NCBI RefSeq assembly: GCF_042242105.1
Contig: NC_092029.1
Coordinates: 4,447,885-4,511,884, forward strand
DNA length: 64,000 nt
DNA from: Pempheris klunzingeri
Taxonomy: Eukaryota; Chordata; Actinopteri; Acropomatiformes; Pempheridae
Reading direction: 5' to 3'
Shown: one piece after another, positions 11,488 through 21,482 of the stretch
Position numbering within the stretch: position 1 is the stretch's first letter
How the letters are laid out: each line of letters begins with the position of its first letter
The notes under the pieces: generated by a model
What the model saw: only the letters and a program-made list of their open reading frames with translations
Databases searched by the model: none
Told to the model about the DNA's origin: nothing
Position numbers and translations under genes: made by a program

Positions 11488-12700
11488 TAATCTAACTGTC
11501 AGCTAACTCTCTTGCATCAATTGTATGTAATGGTGAATTTGTTTTCAATAACTTAGAGGTAGATTTCATTAGTGTGTGACAAACACTGTGACATAAACAG
11601 CAATTAGCATTTTTTAATGTTGCATAAATAATAAATGAGTAAATACATAAAATCAATGTCCAGCCAATTGTAGATTTAAATGCATATGAGGACCCCAGCC
11701 CTGGTCTGACTTTATCTTCTGTCAATAATATGTCACATGATTTATCTGGACATGGTGCATAGTGCATATTTGTAAAGCAATCATTAGTAATTCACTCAGC
11801 TGATTGTACCCGAGGCTGTGGGTGAGCACTCTGGTGGTGGTGACGTCTCATCTAAACAAACAAAGATGTTGACCCAACACAATAGAGAACAGCAGGTTAA
11901 ATCAGTAACCAGGTGTTATCAGGGGTAACACAGGAAGGGGAACTAGCTGAGAGCGCTGTTCAAAGACCATAATTCAGCATTTAATTTAACATCATTGCCT
12001 GACTCCTGCTTATTACTAAGCTCAGGGATCTAGGACTTGACATGCCCCCCGTGCACCTCGATCCTGTGGTTCAGGTTGGTGGCCATACCTCGTCAGATTG
12101 CAGACCACCACCACCACAACCTGAACACAGCCACAAGGGGGAAAGGATCCGCCACAAGCTGTCCTCTCCCACTGCAGATTTTGCCTTTTCCATCTGCAAA
12201 AGTCTGGAGACAGCATCTTCTACTCACCGCTGGGCATCTCCACCGCCCTGTTCATCATGTCTGATGGGGCCCGAGGTGACTCCTTGCTGACATCGACAAT
12301 GGAAATGAGGGAACTTGTGGCTAGGAAAATCATTAAGGATCTCAGCCACCCCAATAATTGCCTTTCAGTGTTAATTTTGTCAATGAGTTTATGAAGATAG
12401 CTGGATTTACTGAGGGGAGCCAGATAGCCATATTACTGCAGAGTGACATGGACATACAGTGTTTGTGAAGAAATAAGCAGTGCCTTTTCCATTAACCTTG
12501 CGATAGATGAGAGCAACACTCATAACCGTGGTAACGCTACACAGGAAAGACGGCAAAGGAAAGAAGAAGGCATTATATACACTGTGCACAATGACATGAT
12601 GCCCTACTCTTGTGCTGGCTTGAGGTAACCTTCAGGTAGTTATACTTCACACTGCAGTATGTTTCAGTAGCTTCAGGGTCTTGGCTCATATTACCTGTGA
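11488..12700 (+). pseudogene. Decayed alpha-1-antitrypsin-type serpin
   Basis: A promoter relic at about 11493-11540 (ACTGTCAGCTAACTCTC, then GTATGTAATGGTGAA) matches the promoter of the 8838 serpin but has a damaged TATA box. The first coding exon survives at about 12100-12290. It keeps a short CAC-rich run, the segment aligning to CHKLSSP.ADFAF, and the stretch corresponding to FYSPLGIS, but a deletion after the helix-A region shifts the frame. Weak remnants continue to about 12400. A fragment resembling the second-exon strand MLPYKG lies near 12598. The 3'-flank module follows at 12705. There is no intact reading frame, hinge or reactive loop, so it is a dead tandem paralogue. Confidence 0.7.
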
Positions 12701-12704
12701 CGGC

Positions 12705-12850
12705 CCTGTAGAGATGCTGTGGTGATAATTAGCCAGTCGGGGAGATGATGAATAAGGGACACTTTGCTCAGTATGACACCAGATCTTTCACAAATAACAG
12801 AAACGGTCTGTTACACCGTCTTTCAGCACCACAATTTTCTCATCATCAGT
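12705..12850 (+). repeat. Serpin-cluster 3'-flank module, copy 3 (pseudogene)
   Basis: The sequence GTAGAGATGCTGTGGTGATA, AGTCGGGGAGATGATGAATA, CAGATCTTTCAC and CATCATCAGTCATCC parallels the flanks at 7556 and 10790. It marks the 3' end of the decayed serpin. Confidence 0.55.
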
Positions 12851-13340
12851 CATCCAAACGGTCTACAATAAATCATTATATATGTTGGATCCAGCTGGAA
12901 AATAAAACATAACAGCAATGCTTGTTGTGTTTGTGGGGCTGTGGCCTGTTATTGCCTTTGTTTTCATTTCATTTTGTGCTGCTGAGAGAAGGCGTGGCTC
13001 GGAAACCCCACTGACGAGCTGATGCTTGGTTGCCGTTCTCCAGGCTCCACCAGTGCCGATCCACAGAGGACGTGGTGACAACAGGCTGCTGAGCTTATCA
13101 GAAACACTACGGGCAGAGTTCAGAGTTCTGCCCAGTTGTATGAGAGTTGGCAACAAGATTTCTCTTAGGTGCAAGCAGGGGGGCTAGCTGTGTTAAGACC
13201 CGTTATTGTTAGTGAGATGTGGCTCATTCACAGGATAAGGCCAGTGTGATTGGAGGACACTTTAAATAGGATATTGGTCTGATCCCTGTGATGTTTTAAA
13301 GACTCCTGCCTCTCTGCTTTTAGTATTTTTCATGTAAAAT
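12851..13340. other. Spacer before the tandem duplication
   Basis: No coding exon, RNA gene or clear repeat was recognised. It lies between the serpin pseudogene flank and the left boundary of the 5.1 kb duplicated unit. Confidence 0.4.
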
Positions 13341-13794
13341 GTCTTTTTAATTTCTTCGTTTGTTGTACACTTTGTGGTTATACAGTCTGTTTTTGCTAAA
13401 TCATAATTAGAATTATTATTAAACTACTTGAGTTAAAAACAACTTGAGTCCTGGGCTCTAACGTAGGTGGTGTTGTTGTGACAATATTTAACATCCCATT
13501 ACTCAGCCCCTTAACGTATTGCACTAAACATAATTAAACATAAAACATCATGGCATGCTATTATACTATCAAGATCAATCCAACTGACTACATGAACACC
13601 TCATCAATGGCATTTCTGAAAAAAAGAAAAGTCTTTTTAGTATCTAGTCTTTTATATTATGAAAGCTTGGAATGAGTTGCTTCATATTTCCATCAAAGAC
13701 TCCTGATTTCTACTGTATATTCTGTTTTCTGTGACTGTGTTAGGAGGACTGTGTGTGACTGTGTGTGTACAGCCTTTAGAACAAAACTCAAGAA

Positions 13795-14968
13795 GAATCA
13801 GAAGAGAATCAGAATCAGAATTCCTTTATTGTCATTGTGCAAGAAGCACAACGAAGTTTAAATACAGCAGCTCTCATGGACAGTGCAAACAACGGAACGT
13901 GCAAAATACAGAATAGTGCAAAAGAAATACAAAATAGTGCAAAAGAAAAAGAATATATGTAAGAAAATATATACAAAAATATAAATAGGTTCACATTTCT
14001 TTGGTTGGTTGTATTCAGGTGTTTTGTATTGTTCAGGTTGTGTTGTTGTTATTTAGGGCAATGACAGCTCTGGGGTAGAAGCTGTTCTTTAGTCTGTTGG
14101 TGCTAGACTTTATTGCCCTGAAACGTCTGCCTGAGGGAAGGAGTTGGAAGAGGTAGTGTCCCTGATGGTGCTGCGGGCTCTCCTGAGGCAGCGGGCGCTG
14201 TAGATGTCCTCCAGAGATGGAAGAGGGCAGCCAGCCAGTCTCTGGGCGGTGTTGATGACCCTCTGGAGCTGCTTCCTCTCTGCCGCAGTGCAGCTGGAGA
14301 ACCACAGCGAGATGCCGTGACTCAGCACCGACTCCACCGAGCAGCGGTAGAAGGACACCAAGAGCTCAGTTCTTAAGTTGTTCTTCCTGAGAATCCTCAG
14401 GAAGTAGAGTCTCTGTTGGGCCTTCTTCAGGATCGCTGTAGAGTTTGCAGTCCAGGTCAGGTTTTCACCGATGTAGGTGCCCAGGAACCTGAAGTCTGGC
14501 ACCATCTCCACCCTGTCCCCGTTTATGGTGATGGGCTGAATGTCCGGTTTACACCTCCTGAAATCGACAATCAGTTCCTTCGACTTGGAGGTGTTCAGGA
14601 TGAGGTTGTTGGTGGTGCACCAGACTGACAGTCGCTCCACCTCCACCCTGTAAGCTGTCTCCACCACCGTGGTGTCATCCGCGAACTTGATGATGGTGTT
14701 GTTCGGGTGGGTGGGGGTGCAGTCGTGGGTGTAGAGGGTGTAGAGTAGGGGGCTTAGCACACAGCCCTGTGGGGAGCCGGTGCTGGTGCTCAGTGCTGAG
14801 GACAGGTGGGGTCCTACTCTCACCCTCTGGGAGCGGTCCGTCAGGAAGTCCATGACCCAACAGCAGATGTTGTGGGACAGACCCAGGTCCACCAGCTTGC
14901 TCACCAGTCTGCTCGGAATGATGGTGTTAAAAGCTGAGCTGAAGTCCAGGAAGAGCAGCCTCACGTAG

Positions 14969-14972
<4 letters not shown>
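13795..14972 (-). mobile_element. 5'-truncated non-LTR retrotransposon (LINE), copy A
   Basis: The minus-strand open frame 14110-14964 encodes a reverse transcriptase C-terminal half. Motifs are [37 protein letters not shown] and KFADDTTVV (the FADD catalytic box), followed by the thumb region. The 3' end lies at about 13795-13830 on the plus strand, with repeated GAATCA units (tail of GATTCT units on the element's own strand). The 5' side is cut off at the (CT)n tract near 14972, so endonuclease and ORF1 are absent. Relative to copy B, seven codons (GLISGGD) are missing just after the FADD box. It belongs to the CR1/L2/Rex1-like group; the exact family needs a library search. Confidence 0.85.

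Positions 14973-15041
<69 letters not shown>
14972..15041 (+). repeat. (CT)n microsatellite, unit A
   Basis: A tract of CT repeats interrupted by CCCT sits exactly at the truncated 5' end of the LINE. It is matched by a longer tract in unit B. Confidence 0.95.
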
Positions 15042-15049
15042 ACCTCCAC

Positions 15050-15316
15050 CCAACGCGGACCCCTACAGAAGCCGCCCACATTGAGCCTGGGTCTGTTCCA
15101 GGTTTCTTCCCGTTAAAGGGGAGTTCTTCCTCCACTGTTGCTCAATATAACATCTGATGCTGCTCATGTGGGAATTCTTGAATCCTTAATGTTGAATTCC
15201 TGAATCGTTGGGTCTCTCTCTAATTAAAGAGTTTGGTCCAGACCTGCTCTTTATGGAAAGCGTCTTGAGATAATGCTGTTGTGAATTGGCGCTATATAAA
15301 TAAAGATTGATTGATG
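15050..15316 (+). mobile_element. Fish retroposon (SINE/LINE-tail type), copy A
   Basis: The segment contains CCAGGTTTCTTCCCGTTAAA, GGGGAGTTCTTCCTCCACTG, GGTCCAGACCTGCTCTTTAT, CGTCTTGAGATAATGCTGTT and a terminal GGCGCTATATAAATAAAGAT with short ATTG repeats. I recognise this as an extremely common teleost interspersed element. The formal family name is not certain. Confidence 0.75.
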
Positions 15317-15696
15317 TTCCAGGAGAAGAGGATGTCTGACACTAATCTGATTTAGGCCCATCCTGAATGAAATACTTTGAGTGATTGACATCTGTGTTTT
15401 GGTTGAGCTGTGAGCAGCAGACCTCAATCCAATGTGTTTTACTTCTGAGAAACATTTATACTCTTCTTATGCAGTACTCAGCATTGGGCGGTGTGGTCAC
15501 AAGTTGATCTGGCTTCCTCCTGTCTTCCAGAGACCGCTGCCTGTGTCCTATATGTCTTGTTATATGACAGGTCAGTGAAGTGACACTGTGATGATAGTGG
15601 CACACACACAGTGTCCCTGCTGTTTGTTTATTTTCCCACAATGGCGCGAGTTCGAATCTCGTAAAAAATAAAACTATTTTTTCACATTTAAAAAAG

Positions 15697-15697
<1 letters not shown>

Positions 15698-15743
<46 letters not shown>
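15698..15743 (+). repeat. (TG)n microsatellite, unit A
   Basis: About 23 uninterrupted TG dinucleotides. The matching tract in unit B is longer. Confidence 0.95.
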
Positions 15744-15744
<1 letters not shown>

Positions 15745-15830
15745 AGGATGGGGCGTCTACATTACAAATACTCAAACAAGACTGAAAACGACGGGTGTTT
15801 AGGACATTTATTCATTTATTAAAACAGGAA

Positions 15831-16262
15831 GGGCGGATTGTCGTCTTCCTGGTTTCAACATTTTCCGTTACAGCAAGCAGCGTTCAAAAACGTGACCACA
15901 CACCACTACGAGACACGTTTCCACAGGTAAGACTCTAAAGTGGACTCAGATCGGTATGTTTGGACGTTGTGATGTAAACTAAACAAAGAGGCATCCACAC
16001 GGACAGCTATGCAGCCGACTTCCTGATTTCAACAGCTGCCGTAACTACGACAACAACAACAGACTCATTCGGCTCGCGGTCTCCAGTCAACAGGTCCGCT
16101 GGTTGAACTGACACATCCGGACACTGCAGCCTCGCTTTTGCTTCCTGTCCTTGCGCCGCCTCCTTCGCCTGCCCGCCGGGGATTAGTGTCCACGGAGAGC
16201 TCGGTGTCTGGGCTATGTGAAGTGACCATAGCTTTGCCAGGAATCAGGACGTAAAAGGCAGC
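15831..16262 (+). promoter_or_regulatory. CpG-rich candidate promoter with noncoding exon, unit A
   Basis: This stretch is much richer in CpG than its surroundings (about 16 CpG in 16021-16260, counted by eye). It has ETS-like CTTCCTGG and TTTCCG near 15847-15868. A strong donor, CCACAG|GTAAGA, lies at 15927. A possible partner acceptor, TATAACAG, ends at 16322, eight bases before the serpin start codon. It could therefore be an alternative promoter with a noncoding first exon for the signal-less serpin. No transcript evidence is available. Confidence 0.4.
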
Positions 16263-16267
16263 TCCCC

Positions 16268-16322
16268 GTTAGTTTTTAATAGAGCTGTTGGCTAGTTGTC
16301 TTTGATCTGGTGTATATAACAG
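16268..16322 (+). promoter_or_regulatory. Relic of the ancestral serpin promoter abutting the start codon, unit A
   Basis: GTTAGTTTTTAATAGAGCTG, then TGGCTAGTTGTC and TGTATATAACAGG, align in order with the promoter of the 8838 serpin. Its TATA box at 16311-16318 lies only about 12 bases before the ATG at 16330. A start site 25-30 bases downstream would fall inside the coding sequence, so this TATA is unlikely to serve this ATG. Confidence 0.55.
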
Positions 16323-16329
16323 GGGAGAC

Positions 16330-18058
16330 ATGGCCTGCCATAAGCTGTATTCTCCAAATGCTGACTTCGCCTTTGCCCTGTATAAAAGTCTGAACGCCAA
16401 GGCTGCTGCTGGACAGAACATCATCTTCTCACCGCTGGGCATCTCCACCGTCCTGTCCATGATGTCTACAGGGGCCCGAGGTGAAACCCACAGACAGCTC
16501 TTCTCCAGCTTGGGCTACAGCGACTTAAACCAGACTCAGGTCAACGAAGCATCCAAGCATCTTTTGGACCACATGCACGGACACAGTCAGGAGAACCAGC
16601 AGCTGGATGTGGGTAATGGTGTCGCCCTACACTCTGACTTCATTCCTTTGGAGACGTTCGTGAAGGATGTCAAGCAGTACTACTCCGGTGAGATCTTCAG
16701 TGTCGACTTTACCAAACCTGCTGAGGCTGCTGCTGAGATCAACAGCTTCATTGCTAATAAAACCCATGACAAGATAAAAGATATGGTGAAGGACCTGAAC
16801 TCTGAGATGGCCCTGGTGCTGATCAACTATGTCTACTTCAAAGGTAAGAAGAAAGCGCCTGTCTTGTTGTGTAGTACCGACTTGCAAAGACACAAACTTA
16901 TCTCATGAAAAATAAACCAGTTTAAATGCATACTTCAACATAAACGAACACAAACAATACTTTGTGTTGACATATCTACATTACTGTCACCCTGACTCAC
17001 ACAGGACAGTGGGAGAAACCCTTTAATAGTGAAATGACACGCAAGGCAGACTTCCATGTGGACGAGACCACCAAGGTTCAGGTGGACATGATGAAGAGGA
17101 CGGGTCACTATAAGTCCTACTGGGATGCTGAAAACCACACCACCGTCATCATGCTGCCCTACAAGGGCAACACCTCCATGATGATCGTCCTGCCCAACGA
17201 AGGCAAGATGAGCGAGGTAGAGGGCTACATCAGCAAGGAGCACATCAAGCACTGGCTGCACTCAGTCTCCATGAAGTAAGAGGAAGTTTTATTTGAATCT
17301 GTGCATGTGGTTGTAGATAAACTGTGTATTCAAAAGTCAAATGTCTTGGATCTGGAGAAGTAACTAACAGGAACCACTGATTGGATGATAATAACGTGGA
17401 TGAACTAGTGATTTGGAAAATGTTGACTGGATTAGACATATTTAAGTCACTTGAAACAACAAGCAATGCTTTCAGGATTTGCAAGCTGTAATTTAACCAT
17501 ATATTCCAGTAATTCTGATGCCGGTGATATTCTGTGTTTCTCAGCTATGTGTGGGTGTCCCTGCCAAAGTTTTCCATCTCTGCTGATGCCTCCTTGAGTG
17601 ACACGCTGAAAGAAATGGGCATAACCAACGCTTTTGAGAACAGCGCTGATTTCTCTGGCATATCTGGCAAGGCCGAGATCAAACTTTCAAAGGTAGGAGA
17701 GACAAACATTTCTGTCATAGGTAATTGTGGTTATAAGTGTTTGTGAACCACATGATAATATGTCGACTCCACCACATGAGCAGTGGTCCAGAAACAACTG
17801 CAGACATCCACCTCCAGGGGATGCTGAAAAAGACCCCTAAGCATCAACCTCCTTTTTCCTCCACAGGCGTCCCACGCGACAGTACTGAGCGTCACCGAGA
17901 GGGGAACAGAGGCAGCAGCCATCAGCATTATGGAAATGATATTTCTCTGTTTGCCACGATCCATCATAGTTAACAGACCCTTCCTGGTTTTCATCCTCGA
18001 GAACTCCAGCGAGAGCATCCTCTTCATGGGCAAGATCAACAACCCCACAGCCAAGTAA
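16330..18058 (+). CDS. Signal-less clade A serpin, paralogue A (P1 Leu)
   Basis: Coding exons are 16330-16843, 17005-17275, 17545-17692 and 17867-18058 (514, 271, 148 and 192 nt), giving 374 residues with the same intron phases as the 8838 serpin. The protein starts MACHKLYSPNADFAFALYKS, matching its paralogue only from the residue after the poly-His segment, so the signal peptide and His run are absent. An in-frame TGA at 16303 closes the upstream frame. The serpin core is complete: NYVYFKG at 167-172, TVIMLPYKGNTSMMIVLP and NRPFLVFILE. The hinge GTEAAA (324-329) is of inhibitory type. The bait reads SIMEMIFL|CLPRS, giving P1 Leu338 and P1' Cys339. Expected role: protease inhibitor, probably cytosolic unless another first exon supplies a leader. 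The intact frame argues against a pseudogene. Confidence 0.75.
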
Positions 18059-18415
18059 AGGCCCAAACTTGTCATTTTTCATGCAAAAAAAAGGCAAATA
18101 TTAGATGGTTTAAGGTCCCAAACAGGAGCATTTGCTGTAAGGAATATATACAAACAAAATATCTGGTTTCATCTCCTGGTGATCATTTTTCACAGTTTTC
18201 TGATAGTTTATCGACCAAACGGTTGATTGAGGAAATTAATCTACCGATTAATTGATAATGAAAAATCAGTGTTAGTTGCGACCATAATAAGAAGCTGTTT
18301 GAGGTGTTCTGCATGTAAGCATGTGCTCATTTAGTTTTCACTTTGAAAGATAATACAAATGCTGATTTATTGATTGCATTTTTCTTTTCATTTTGCAACA
18401 CGTCATCAGATACAC

Positions 18416-18421
18416 AATAAA
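18416..18421 (+). terminator. Candidate polyadenylation signal, serpin A
   Basis: An AATAAA about 360 nt after the stop codon, close to the end of unit A and conserved in unit B at 23562. Transcript ends are untested. Confidence 0.4.
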
Positions 18422-18904
18422 TAGATTAAAACATTTGAATATGATTGAATGTCTTTTTAATTTCTTTGTTTGTTGTACACTTTGTGGTTATACAGTCTGT
18501 TTTTGCTAAATCATAATTAGAATTATTATTAAACTACTTGAGTTAAAAACAACTTGAGTCCTGGGCTCTAACGTAGGTGGTGTTGTTGTGACAATATTTA
18601 ACATCCCATTACTCAGCCCCTTAACGTATTGCACTAAACATAATTAAACATAAAACATCATGGCATGCTATTATACTATCAAGATCAATCCAACTGACTA
18701 CATGAACACCTCATCAATGGCATTTCTGAAAAAAAGAAAAGTCTTTTTAGTATCTAGTCTTTTATATTATGAAAGCTTGGAATGAGTTGCTTCATATTTC
18801 CATCAAAGACTCCTGATTTCTACTGTATATTCTGTTTTCTGTGACTGTGTTAGGAGGACTGTGTGTGACTGTGTGTGTACAGCCTTTAGAACAAAACTCA
18901 AGAA

Positions 18905-20103
18905 GAATCAGAAGAGAATCAGAATCAGAATTCCTTTATTGTCATTGTGCAAGAAGCACAACGAAGTTTAAATACAGCAGCTCTCATGGACAGTGCAAAC
19001 AACGGAAGGTGCAAAATACAGAATAGTGCAAAAGAAATACAAAATAGTGCAAAAGAAAAAGAATATATGTAAGAAAATATATACAAAAATATAAATAGGT
19101 TCACATTTCTTTGGTTGGTTGTATTCAGGTGTTTTGTATTGTTCAGGTTGTGTTGTTGTTATTTAGGGCAATGACAGCTCTGGGGTAGAAGCTGTTCTTT
19201 AGTCTGTTGGTGCTAGACTTTATTGCCCTGAAACGTCTGCCTGAGGGAAGGAGTTGGAAGAGGTAGTGTCCCTGATGGTGCTGCGGGCTCTCCTGAGGCA
19301 ACAGGCGCTGTAGATGTCCTCCAGAGATGGAAGAGGGCAGCCAGCCAGTCTCTGGGCGGTGTTGATGACCCTCTGGAGCTGCTTCCTCTCTGCCGCAGTG
19401 CAGCTGGAGAACCACAGCGAGATGCCGTGGCTCAGCACCGACTCCACCGAGCAGCGGTAGAAGGACACCAAGAGCTCAGTTCTTAAGTTGTTCTTCCTGA
19501 GAATCCTCAGGAAGTAGAGTCTCTGTTGGGCCTTCTTCAGGATCGCTGTAGAGTTTGCAGTCCAGGTCAGGTTTTCACCGATGTAGGTGCCCAGGAACCT
19601 GAAGTCTGGCACCATCTCCACCCTGTCCCCGTTTATGGTGATGGGCTGAATGTCCGGTTTACACCTCCTGAAATCGACAATCAGTTCCTTCGACTTGGAG
19701 GTGTTCAGGATGAGGTTGTTGGTGGTGCACCAGACTGACAGTCGCTCCACCTCCACCCTGTAAGCTGTCTCGTCTCCTCCGGAGATGAGACCCACCACCG
19801 TGGTGTCATCCGCGAACTTGATGATGGTGTTGTTCGGGTGGGTGGGGGTGCAGTCGTGGGTGTAGAGGGTGTAGAGTAGGGGGCTTAGCACACAGCCCTG
19901 TGGGGAGCCGGTGCTGGTGCTCAGTGCTGAGGACAGGTGGGGTCCTACTCTCACCCTCTGGGAGCGGTCCGTCAGGAAGTCCATGACCCAACAGCAGATG
20001 TTGTGGGACAGACCCAGGTCCACCAGCTTGCTCACCAGTCTGCTCGGAATGATGGTGTTAAAAGCTGAGCTGAAGTCCAGGAAGAGCAGCCTCACGTAGC
20101 TCC
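18905..20103 (-). mobile_element. 5'-truncated non-LTR retrotransposon (LINE), copy B
   Basis: The open frame 19220-20095 on the minus strand encodes the same reverse transcriptase fragment as copy A. It retains the full [16 protein letters not shown] segment, so the seven-codon gap is a deletion in copy A. One residue differs near the C-terminus (Arg to Cys). Insertion preceded the tandem duplication because both units share the same truncation point and flanks. Confidence 0.85.
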
Positions 20104-20116
20104 CTCTCTCTCTCTC

Positions 20117-20190
<74 letters not shown>
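20101..20190 (+). repeat. (CT)n microsatellite, unit B
   Basis: The counterpart of the tract at 14972-15041, about 20 bases longer, with CCCT interruptions. Confidence 0.95.
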
Positions 20191-20197
20191 ACCTCCA

Positions 20198-20463
20198 CCC
20201 AACACGGACCCCTACAGAAGCCGCCCACATTGAGCCTGGGTCTGTTCCAGGTTTCTTCCCGTTAAAGGGGAGTTCTTCCTCCACTGTTGCTCAATATAAC
20301 ATCTGATGCTGCTCATGTGGGAATTCTTGAATCCTTAATGTTGAATTCCTGAATCGTTGGGTCTCTCTAATTAAAGAGTTTGGTCCAGACCTGCTCTTTA
20401 TGGAAAGCGTCTTGAGATAATGCTGTTGTGAATTGGCGCTATATAAATAAAGATTGATTGATG
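20198..20463 (+). mobile_element. Fish retroposon (SINE/LINE-tail type), copy B
   Basis: Nearly identical to 15050-15316, including the GGCGCTATATAAATAAAGAT end. It was carried along by the tandem duplication and is not an independent insertion. Confidence 0.75.
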
Positions 20464-20843
20464 TTCCAGGAGAAGAGGATGTCTGACACTAATCTGATTT
20501 AGGCCCATCCTGAATGAAATACTTTGAGTGATTGACATCTGTGTTTTGGTTGAGCTGTGAGCAGCAGACCTCAATCCAATGTGTTTTACTTCTGAGAAAC
20601 ATTTATACTCTTCTTATGCAGTACTCAGCATTGGGCGGTGTGGTCACAAGTTGATCTGGCTTCCTCCTGTCTTCCAGAGACCGCTGCCTGTGTCCTATAT
20701 GTCTTGTTATATGACAGGTCAGTGAAGTGACACTGTGATGATAGTGGCACACACACAGTGTCCCTGCTGTTTGTTTATTTTCCCACAAAGGCGCGAGTTC
20801 GAATCTCGTAAAAAATAAAACTATTTTTTCACATTTAAAAAAG

Positions 20844-20844
<1 letters not shown>

Positions 20845-20897
<53 letters not shown>
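20845..20897 (+). repeat. (TG)n microsatellite, unit B
   Basis: About 26 TG dinucleotides, the longer counterpart of the tract at 15698. Confidence 0.95.
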
Positions 20898-20983
20898 AGG
20901 ATGGGGCGTCTACATTACAAATACTCAAACAAGACTGAAAACGACGGGTGTTTAGGACATTTATTCATTTATTAAAACAGGAA

Positions 20984-21415
20984 GGGCGGATTGTCGTCTT
21001 CCTGGTTTCAACATTTTCCGTTACAGCAAGCAGCGTTCAAAAACGTGACCACACACCACTACGAGACACGTTTCCACAGGTAAGACTCTAAAGTGGACTC
21101 AGATCGGTATGTTTGGACGTTGTGATGTAAACTAAACAAAGAGGCATCCACACGGACAGCTATGCAGCCGACTTCCTGATTTCAACAGCTGCCGTAACTA
21201 CGACAACAACAACAGACTCATTCGGCTCGCGGTCTCCAGTCAACAGGTCCGCTGGTTGAACTGACACATCCGGACACTGCAGCCTCGCTTTTGCTTCCTG
21301 TCCTTGCGCCGCCTCCTTCGCCTGCCCGCCGGGGATTAGTGTCCACGGAGAGCTCGGTGTCTGGGCTATGTGAAGTGACCATAGCTTTGCCAGGAATCAG
21401 GACGTAAAAGGCAGC
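20984..21415 (+). promoter_or_regulatory. CpG-rich candidate promoter with noncoding exon, unit B
   Basis: Essentially identical to 15831-16262, including the CCACAG|GTAAGA donor at 21080. It may serve the unit B serpin in the same way. No transcript evidence is available. Confidence 0.4.
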
Positions 21416-21420
21416 TCCCC

Positions 21421-21475
21421 GTTAGTTTTTAATAGAGCTGTTGGCTAGTTGTCTTTGATCTGGTGTATATAACAG
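21421..21475 (+). promoter_or_regulatory. Relic of the ancestral serpin promoter abutting the start codon, unit B
   Basis: The duplicate of 16268-16322. The TGTATATAAC box lies about 12 bases before the ATG at 21483, too close to direct transcription of that start codon. Confidence 0.5.
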
Positions 21476-21482
21476 GGGAGAC

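Larger units (their letters stand above)
13341..18450. repeat. Tandem segmental duplication, unit A (about 5.1 kb)
   Basis: Unit A begins with GTCTTTTTAATTTCTTCGTT and ends with ATTTGAATATGATTGAAT. The same order of sequences recurs from 18451 to 23596 at very high identity. It contains a LINE fragment, (CT)n, a retroposon tail, (TG)n, a CpG-rich segment and one complete serpin gene. Differences from unit B are a 21 bp deletion in the LINE, microsatellite lengths, a rearranged serpin 3' UTR and scattered substitutions. Confidence 0.95.

Noticed and set aside
15644..15661. tRNA T-arm-like hairpin CGAGTTCGAATCTCG
   Set aside because: It fits a B box, but no matching acceptor, D-arm or anticodon arm lies upstream. 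Chance or a tiny tRNA-derived fragment.
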